From Pseudomonas kribbensis (GTDB taxonomy: Bacteria; Pseudomonadota; Gammaproteobacteria; Pseudomonadales; Pseudomonadaceae), in NCBI RefSeq assembly GCF_003352185.1, contig NZ_CP029608.1, positions 5,126,501 through 5,190,500 on the forward strand: DNA of 64,000 nucleotides. Reading direction: 5' to 3'. Numbering within the stretch: position 1 is the first letter of the stretch; each line of letters begins with the position of its first letter. Under the pieces are notes generated by a model. The model searched no databases and had not been told where the DNA came from. It saw only the letters and a program-made list of their open reading frames with translations. Shown here in pieces: positions 58,676 to 64,000 of this stretch. The translations under genes and the position numbers were made by a program.

Positions 58676-59578
58676 ATGTCTTCCAACAAAGCCCGCGCAG
58701 ATTCACTTTCGCTTCTGCTGTTTACCTTGCGCAGCGGCAAGCTGATGGCGATCAACCTGCTGAAGGTCAGTGAAATCATCCCCTGCCCGCCGCTGACCAA
58801 GCTGCCGGAGTCGCACCCGCACGTCAAAGGCATCGCCACCCTGCGCGGCGCTTCGTTGTCGGTGATCGACCTGAGCCGCGCCATCGGCGAGCGTCCGCTG
58901 GAAGACCCGAATGGCGGCTGCCTGATCGTCACCGACGTCAGCCGTTCGAAACAGGGTCTGCATGTGCAGGCGGTGAGCAAGATCGTGCATTGCCTGACCA
59001 CCGACATCAAACCGCCACCGTTCGGCTCCGGCGGCTCCCGCGCCTACATCACCGGCGTGACCTCGGTGGACGGCACGCTGGTGCAAGTGCTGGACATCGA
59101 AAAGGTCATCCACGGCATCGCCCCGGCGCAGATCGACATGGCCCCGACCGAGCTGAGCATGGAAGACGCCGAAGTACTGGGCAACGCGCGAATCCTCGTA
59201 GTCGACGACAGTCAGGTGGCGTTGCAGCAATCGGTGCATACCCTGCGCAACCTTGGCCTGCAATGCCACACCGCCCGCAGCGCCAAGGAAGCCATCGACT
59301 GCCTGCTGGACCTGCAAGGCACCGCGCAGCAGATCAACCTGATCGTCTCCGACATCGAAATGTCCGAGATGGACGGCTACGCCTTCACCCGGACCCTGCG
59401 CGAAACCCCGGACTTCGCCCACCTCTACGTGCTGCTGCACACCTCGCTGGACAGCGCGATGAACAGCGAAAAAGCCCGGCTCGCCGGCGCAAACGGCGTG
59501 TTGACCAAGTTCTCCTCGCCGGAGCTGACCCACTGCCTGATCGAAGCGGCCAAACACGTCGCCGCCCAGGGTTACTGA
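58676..59578 (+). CDS. cheV: Chemotaxis coupling/response protein CheV
   Basis: 300 aa. CheW-like domain (about 10-160, HPHVKGIATLRGASLSVIDLS) followed by a receiver domain (about 170-295) with phospho-acceptor Asp in LIVSDIEMSEMDGYAF and Lys in VLTKFSSPE. CheV couples certain receptors to CheA and may act as phosphate sink. Driven by a FliA promoter. Confidence 0.95.
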   Translation: MSSNKARADSLSLLLFTLRSGKLMAINLLKVSEIIPCPPLTKLPESHPHVKGIATLRGASLSVIDLSRAIGERPLEDPNGGCLIVTDVSRSKQGLHVQAVSKIVHCLTTDIKPPPFGSGGSRAYITGVTSVDGTLVQVLDIEKVIHGIAPAQIDMAPTELSMEDAEVLGNARILVVDDSQVALQQSVHTLRNLGLQCHTARSAKEAIDCLLDLQGTAQQINLIVSDIEMSEMDGYAFTRTLRETPDFAHLYVLLHTSLDSAMNSEKARLAGANGVLTKFSSPELTHCLIEAAKHVAAQGY

Positions 59579-59581
59579 GCC

Positions 59582-60064
59582 TTGAGCGAGACATTCTGTT
59601 TTCTGATGCGGCGCGACCTGAGCCAGGACGTGCCGGCCATCGAGTGGCCGAACGGCATCGAACTCACCACCTACAGCGTCGAACAGGCGGCCGCCGTGCA
59701 TAAACTGATGCAAATCGGTTACCGCGAAGGCGGCGGTCGGGTGCCGGCGCTGGACGTCTGGCAGCAGCAGTATGAAACGGACGCCGAATACGATCCGGCA
59801 CTGTGTTTCATCGCCAGCGATGCCGACGGCGTCATCGGTGTGGCGCAATGCTGGACCAGTTCCTACATCAAGAATCTGGTGGTGCATCCCCGGGCGCAAG
59901 GTCGCGGACTCGGTCGGGCGTTACTGCTACATGCGTTCAAGGCGTTTCAGGATCGGCGCGAGGGCTTTGTCGACCTGAAGGTGCTGGAGGACAACCTGCG
60001 GGCGCGACAGCTGTACGAAAAGTCTGGAATGTATGTGGTCCGCCGGGAATTGGTGCCCGACTGA
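59582..60064 (+). CDS. GNAT-family N-acetyltransferase
   Basis: 160 aa from a TTG start (MSETFCFLMRRDL); the ATG at 59606 would remove eight residues. The acetyl-CoA motif is LVVHPRAQGRGLGRALLLHAF, and EDNLRARQLYEKSGMYVVRRE is the C-terminal GNAT part. Substrate unknown. It follows cheV by 3 bp and could be co-transcribed with it. Confidence 0.85.
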   Translation: MSETFCFLMRRDLSQDVPAIEWPNGIELTTYSVEQAAAVHKLMQIGYREGGGRVPALDVWQQQYETDAEYDPALCFIASDADGVIGVAQCWTSSYIKNLVVHPRAQGRGLGRALLLHAFKAFQDRREGFVDLKVLEDNLRARQLYEKSGMYVVRRELVPD

Positions 60065-60122
60065 GCAAAATCCTGCGGCATACTCCAGCCTTGGTGATCA
60101 AACCTCCAAGGATGCCCGAACC

Positions 60123-60440
60123 ATGAAACGCCTCGCCCTCTCCGTACTGTGTCTCATCGCCCCGCTTGCCCACGCCTCCAGCCCCGATGCCTGGGCCGCC
60201 TACGACAAAACCGTACTCGCCAGTTGCACCAAGGCCAGCGGCCTGAAAGACGCCAAACCGGTCGGCAACGCCGCGCAATTCGATGACCGCGTCGGCTACA
60301 CCGCGCTGTTGCTGCAAGGCCAGTACCCGCAAAAACACATGAAGGGCCAGCAAGGCACCGAGCTGTGCCTGTACAACAAAAAGTCGAAAACCGCGTTCGT
60401 CACCGAATGGGACTCGATCCGCCTGACCGCCAAACCCTGA
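60123..60440 (+). CDS. Small periplasmic hypothetical protein, 105 aa
   Basis: Signal peptide MKRLALSVLCLIAPLAHA; the mature protein of ~85 residues has two cysteines (LASCTKA and TELCLYN) and YTALLLQGQYPQKHMKG. Not recognised. Ribosome site AAGGA upstream. It sits between a GNAT gene and a YkgJ-type gene. Confidence 0.75.
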   Translation: MKRLALSVLCLIAPLAHASSPDAWAAYDKTVLASCTKASGLKDAKPVGNAAQFDDRVGYTALLLQGQYPQKHMKGQQGTELCLYNKKSKTAFVTEWDSIRLTAKP

Positions 60441-60527
60441 GCGAATGGCGCACAACTTGCTTCACTCAGGGCCTGTACGGCGGCTTTATGTCGCCGATTC
60501 GCACCCTGATTGAAGATCGCCCGCTCA

Positions 60528-61277
60528 ATGAATACGACCTTTTCCTGCGTAGGTTGCGGCAAATGCTGCACCGATCACCATGTGCCCCTGACCCTGGCCG
60601 AAGCCCGCATGTGGGCGGCCGACGGCGGTCAGGTGATCGTGCTGGTGGAGGCGTTTCTCGCCAACGGCCTGGGTTTGCCGGCGCAACAGCGTGAGCACGC
60701 GCAGCGGCGTTCGGCGGTAGTACGCAGCGGCACGTCCGACGCCCATGTGGCGATCACCTTCGCCGCCTACAACGTCGGTCCCTGCCGGAATCTTGACGAA
60801 GACAAGCTGTGCCGCATCTACGAGCGCCGGCCGCTGGTGTGTCGTATCTATCCCGCCGAAATCAATCCGCACATTGCGCTGAACCCTGCCGCCAAGGACT
60901 GCCCGCCGGAATCGTGGGAACAGGGACCGGAGCTGATCGTCGGTGGCGAACTGGTGGATCAGGAACTCATCACACTGATCCAGCGCTCGCGCCAGGCTGA
61001 TCGCGATGACATCCGGATCAAGGATGCGATTTGCGGACAACTGGGGATCCGTACCACCGCACTCAAGGGCGACGGGTTCACTGCTTATCTGCCGGATATA
61101 GGCGTGTTTGCCTCGGTGATCGATCAGGTCACCGCGCAGCCATTGAGCGAAGTCTCCAGCGAGTGGCTGTTTCATCTGTCCGGTGATGATGTGGCCGGGC
61201 AGGTGCGGGCGGCAGGCGCACAAGTGGTCACCGAACCGCCGCAGACCTACGCGTTCATTTCCCTGCGCGCGGCCTAG
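60528..61277 (+). CDS. YkgJ-type cysteine-cluster protein
   Basis: 249 aa. N-terminal CVGCGKCC and the downstream CRNL...LCRIYERRPLVCRIYP are the zinc/iron-chelating YkgJ signature (six or seven cysteines). Function of the family is unknown; metal binding is inferred. Start at 60528 (MNTTFSCVGC). Its stop overlaps that of the convergent receptor gene in the sequence CTAG. Confidence 0.88.
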   Translation: MNTTFSCVGCGKCCTDHHVPLTLAEARMWAADGGQVIVLVEAFLANGLGLPAQQREHAQRRSAVVRSGTSDAHVAITFAAYNVGPCRNLDEDKLCRIYERRPLVCRIYPAEINPHIALNPAAKDCPPESWEQGPELIVGGELVDQELITLIQRSRQADRDDIRIKDAICGQLGIRTTALKGDGFTAYLPDIGVFASVIDQVTAQPLSEVSSEWLFHLSGDDVAGQVRAAGAQVVTEPPQTYAFISLRAA

Positions 61278-62863
61278 GATCCCTGCCGCCGCCCCCAGAA
61301 CTCCCGCGCCAGCGAACGCAAATCCCCCGCCAGCCCCGCCACGTCCTGTGAGTTGAGCTGGCTCTGGCGCCCTTCATCCACCGTCAGTTCACACGCCGTG
61401 CGAATACTGACGATGTTGCGGTTGATGTCCTCGCTTACCGCGCTCTGTTCTTCGACCGCTGCGGCAATCTGCAGGCTCATCTCGGTGATCTGCTCGACTC
61501 GCCCACTGATTCCGTCCAGTGCCTGGGCCGCACGTTTAGCCTGTTCGACGCTGTTATCCACATGCTCGCTGCTTTGCTGCATCACCAGCACCGCATCCCG
61601 CGCGCCATTTTGCAGGGTGCTGATCATCCGTTGAATCTCGTTGGTCGACTGCTGGGTACGCTGGGCCAGCCCCCGCACCTCATCGGCCACCACCGCAAAC
61701 CCGCGCCCGGCATCCCCGGCCCGGGCCGCTTCGATTGCCGCGTTGAGCGCCAGCAGGTTGGTCTGCTCGGCGATGCTGCGAATCACCTCCAGCACCCCGG
61801 AAATCTCGCTGCTGTGACCTTCGAGCTGATGAATCACCTCGGTCGCCCGGCCCAACTCCTCAGCCAGTCGCAACACCGCGCTGCGACTTTCGCCAACCAG
61901 CAAATGACCTTCACGGGTTTCCGTCCCCGCCATATCGGCCGCCACCGACGCCTGCTGCGCATGGCTGGCCACCTCGGCCACACTGGCCGCCATCTGATGA
62001 ATCGCCGCCGCCACCTGATCGGTTTCCGCCTGCTGCGCCAACGTGCTGGTATGACTGCTGTGCAGATGATCGACCAGTTGCGCCGCATGCCCGGCCAGCC
62101 GCTGCGACGCATCACCGATCCGCCCGACCACCGCGCCGACCTGGGCCTCGAGCATCTGCAAGGCGAACTCGATCTGCCCGAACTGATCCCGCCGCCCGGT
62201 ATAAATGCCCTGACTCAACGGGTTGTCGGCAATCTGTTTCGCGCGTTCGGTCAGCCGCTCCAGCGGACGCAACAACCAGCCCACGCCCAGAGCACAGGCG
62301 CCGCTGCCAGCCACCAGCGCAGCGGCTTCGATGCCCATGGACTCCGGCCGCAGCCAGGCTTCAATCCCCAGCACCGCTGCCAGCACCGAACTGGTCAACA
62401 CCACAATCCGCGCCCGCAAGCCCGACACCGGCAGCCGCTGCCAACGCGACACCCGCTCGCCACGCAATTGCGCGTAGGCCCGTTCCGCTGCCGCGATCTG
62501 CCGGGCATCCGGCCGCGTGCGTACCGACTGAAACTCCACCGCCGCACCGTTCTGCGTGACCGGCGTGACATAGGCACTGACCCAGTAGTGATCACCGTTC
62601 TTGCAACGATTCTTCACCAGCCCCATCCACGAGCGCCCGCGCTTGAGCGTCTGCCACATATGGGCAAACGCCTGCGCCGGCATGTCCGGATGACGCAACA
62701 GGTTGTGCGGCGTGCCCAGCAGCTCGTCACGGCTGTAACCGCTGATCTTGATGAAGTCGTCGTTGGCGTAGGTGATCGCGCTGGTCAGATCGGTGGTCGA
62801 GAGAATGTTCGCATCCGGCGCAACATCGACATTGCGCCCGGTCACCGGGAGATTGATCTTCAT
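61274..62863 (-). CDS. Methyl-accepting chemotaxis protein with PAS domain (Aer-like)
   Basis: 529 aa. N-terminal PAS (about 20-115, ITYANDDFIKISGYSRDELLG), two membrane helices (about 155-200), HAMP and the signalling domain with the hairpin tip ISGVLEVIRSIAEQTNLLAL and AIEAARAGDAGRGFAVVADE. No large periplasmic domain, so it senses inside the cell, as Aer does for redox/aerotaxis. Start at 62863 (MKINLPVTGR); 19 more upstream codons are open but have no support. Confidence 0.93.
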   Translation of the reverse strand: MKINLPVTGRNVDVAPDANILSTTDLTSAITYANDDFIKISGYSRDELLGTPHNLLRHPDMPAQAFAHMWQTLKRGRSWMGLVKNRCKNGDHYWVSAYVTPVTQNGAAVEFQSVRTRPDARQIAAAERAYAQLRGERVSRWQRLPVSGLRARIVVLTSSVLAAVLGIEAWLRPESMGIEAAALVAGSGACALGVGWLLRPLERLTERAKQIADNPLSQGIYTGRRDQFGQIEFALQMLEAQVGAVVGRIGDASQRLAGHAAQLVDHLHSSHTSTLAQQAETDQVAAAIHQMAASVAEVASHAQQASVAADMAGTETREGHLLVGESRSAVLRLAEELGRATEVIHQLEGHSSEISGVLEVIRSIAEQTNLLALNAAIEAARAGDAGRGFAVVADEVRGLAQRTQQSTNEIQRMISTLQNGARDAVLVMQQSSEHVDNSVEQAKRAAQALDGISGRVEQITEMSLQIAAAVEEQSAVSEDINRNIVSIRTACELTVDEGRQSQLNSQDVAGLAGDLRSLAREFWGRRQGS

Positions 62864-63013
62864 GGAAAGCGCGCTCGTTTTATTGGAAAGAGTCGGCAGG
62901 GCTGCTGACTCTAAGCGCACTAATCGGTTAAACGTTGATCTGGCTCAGGAACTGAGCAATTAGCCATCACTGTGACCGAAAATCACAGACGATGGCTGCA
63001 GGAGGGAAGTGAA

Positions 63014-63241
63014 TCAGCGCTTGCCCATCGAACGACGAGTGCCAGACGGGGCCACGCCCGGGGTCCTGGCGTGACGGTCACCGTCCTTGCCCTTGAATTG
63101 CGGCTGCTTGGCGGCTTTGGCGGCGGCCAGCTCACCTGGCTTGAACGGAAACTTGAACGCAGGAATGGTCGGCTTGGATTCGCCGGCCTCGGCCAGCTCT
63201 GCCGGGACATCGCTCACAGCGTTGTCGATTGGGGAAGTCAT
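63014..63241 (-). CDS. Small conserved hypothetical protein, 75 aa
   Basis: MTSPIDNAVSDVPAEL, then a basic Lys/Pro/Ala-rich tail with KFPFKPGELAAAKAAKQ and SGTRRSMGKR. Probably disordered and nucleic-acid binding, but I recognise no family. Coding is supported by the ATG position and by a composition that looks proteinlike rather than chance. Confidence 0.6.
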   Translation of the reverse strand: MTSPIDNAVSDVPAELAEAGESKPTIPAFKFPFKPGELAAAKAAKQPQFKGKDGDRHARTPGVAPSGTRRSMGKR

Positions 63242-63444
63242 GAAAGCTCCGGAAAGCAAAAAGTCCGGCCCGGTGGATGAGCCGCGAAGGCGCGAAGTAT
63301 ACCTGCGTGCGCGGAGTTTAAAGAGTCCCAAAAAGGGTACGACCGGTCCCTTTTTGGGACTGCTCGACTAACGGATCACTTCTCCCGATCAACCCAAAAA
63401 CACTGCAGAAACAAACGGTACACCCAACACATTTCCAAACATCC

Positions 63445-63890
63445 GAAAATGGAACGCGGAGCGTCCCGGGCTGCATTCCCACGCGGAGCGTGGGAACGAT
63501 CAACTTTTCGCTTTTCACCACTCAAAACGATGAGCGTTAGCTCGAGTACCGCTTTTGACGTACCGGCCCCATCGGCAGGCTGAGTGGAGGGATTTATCCG
63601 GGGGTGGGAGCGCAGCGACCGTTTGGCGAAGCCAAACACATCGAGAGGAGGTGCAGCGAAGCAAACCGTAGGCGATGCCCCCGGATGAATCCCGGAACGA
63701 AGGAACACCGAGCCACAGCGAGGTGCCGAACGCCGGGGCCCAGCGTTTTGGTTACTTTGGGGCGTTTGCCAAAGTGACTCGCCGTAAGGGCGAAACCGCC
63801 AGCCGCAACGCCCGAAGAAACGGATATTCACAAAGAACACCCAAAGCCTGGTCGGCCCAAAGGCCGCCAAGTCAAAAGCCGAAACTGACA
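63445..63890. repeat. Fluorescens-type long intergenic repeat
   Basis: Contains two copies of CGCGGAGCGT (63455 and 63482), a perfect hairpin TTCCCACGC-GGA-GCGTGGGAA (63476-63496), the GCTCGAGTACCGCTTTTGACG block, and a 7-bp stem ACTTTGG/CCAAAGT at 63754-63775. These modules occur many times in P. fluorescens-group genomes as intergenic repeats. Open frames through it are shadow frames. The surrounding 63242-64000 stretch holds no gene I can support. Confidence 0.8.
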
Positions 63891-64000
63891 GCGCCGTCAG
63901 CTAGCCGTCACCCTCCTGACCCCCAAACAAGTTTATAAAGAACCAACCTGCCCAAACCCCGTCCCCCTGGCGCCCCACAAGCATGCAAATCCAGAAGAAA

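Noticed and set aside
63376..63870. 164-codon minus-strand frame at the right end
   Set aside because: It lies entirely in an intergenic repeat whose translated frames (for example RSHAPRGNAARDA) are frequent false genes in Pseudomonas genomes.

Overview
The window is a 64 kb piece of a Pseudomonas chromosome, most likely from the P. fluorescens group. The basis is the GC-rich codon use, the gene orders leuA / hisS-yfgM-bamB-der / iscRSUA-hscBA-fdx-iscX-ndk / yajC-secDF / cyoABCDE, an FhpR-type norR-hmp pair, a REP doublet of the fluorescens type and a long fluorescens-type intergenic repeat at the right edge. No species name can be given from sequence alone.

Layout. 1-5.0 kb (+): the end of a LysR regulator, xseA, a LytM/M23 peptidase and leuA, with a possible leaderless leader peptide in front of leuA. 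5.1-30.9 kb is almost all on the minus strand and is housekeeping: an omega-amidase/aminotransferase pair; der, bamB, yfgM, hisS, ispG, rodZ, pilF, rlmN; ndk; the complete Isc iron-sulphur operon under IscR; cysE; trmJ; (suhB is on +); a glycine-zipper protein; secF, secD, yajC, tgt, queA. A tRNA-Leu(CAA) at 31.1 kb marks the start of an accessory stretch (31.2-41.6 kb). It holds a family of small membrane-anchored proteins of unknown function, each behind its own copy of the same promoter element, a secreted unknown protein, a PhoD-like phosphatase, a YefM-YoeB toxin-antitoxin pair, an ArgD-like aminotransferase with a divergent LysR gene, and a GNAT gene interrupted by one amber codon.

41.6-47.1 kb is a periplasmic methionine-sulphoxide repair operon: MsrB, a DipZ-type CcdA-thioredoxin fusion and MsrA. 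A two-component system is encoded divergently. 47.2-53.5 kb carries a conserved unknown protein, a RidA-type protein and the cytochrome bo3 oxidase operon cyoABCDE. 54.3-58.5 kb holds dsbB, a secreted SnoaL-like protein, and hmp facing norR/fhpR with three GT-N7-AC sites and a sigma-54-like promoter between them. 58.6-62.9 kb has chemotaxis genes (cheV behind a near-perfect FliA promoter, and a PAS-containing chemoreceptor) with a GNAT enzyme, a small periplasmic protein and a YkgJ-type cysteine-cluster protein between them. The last 0.7 kb is non-coding repeat.

The best candidate for something undescribed is the 31.7-35.3 kb array. Three paralogous genes share an N-terminal two-helix membrane anchor. 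Two of them carry one or two copies of a Cys-x53-Cys domain that probably lies in the periplasm. All three genes are preceded by near-identical 45-bp promoter elements, and a fourth, decayed element remains between them.
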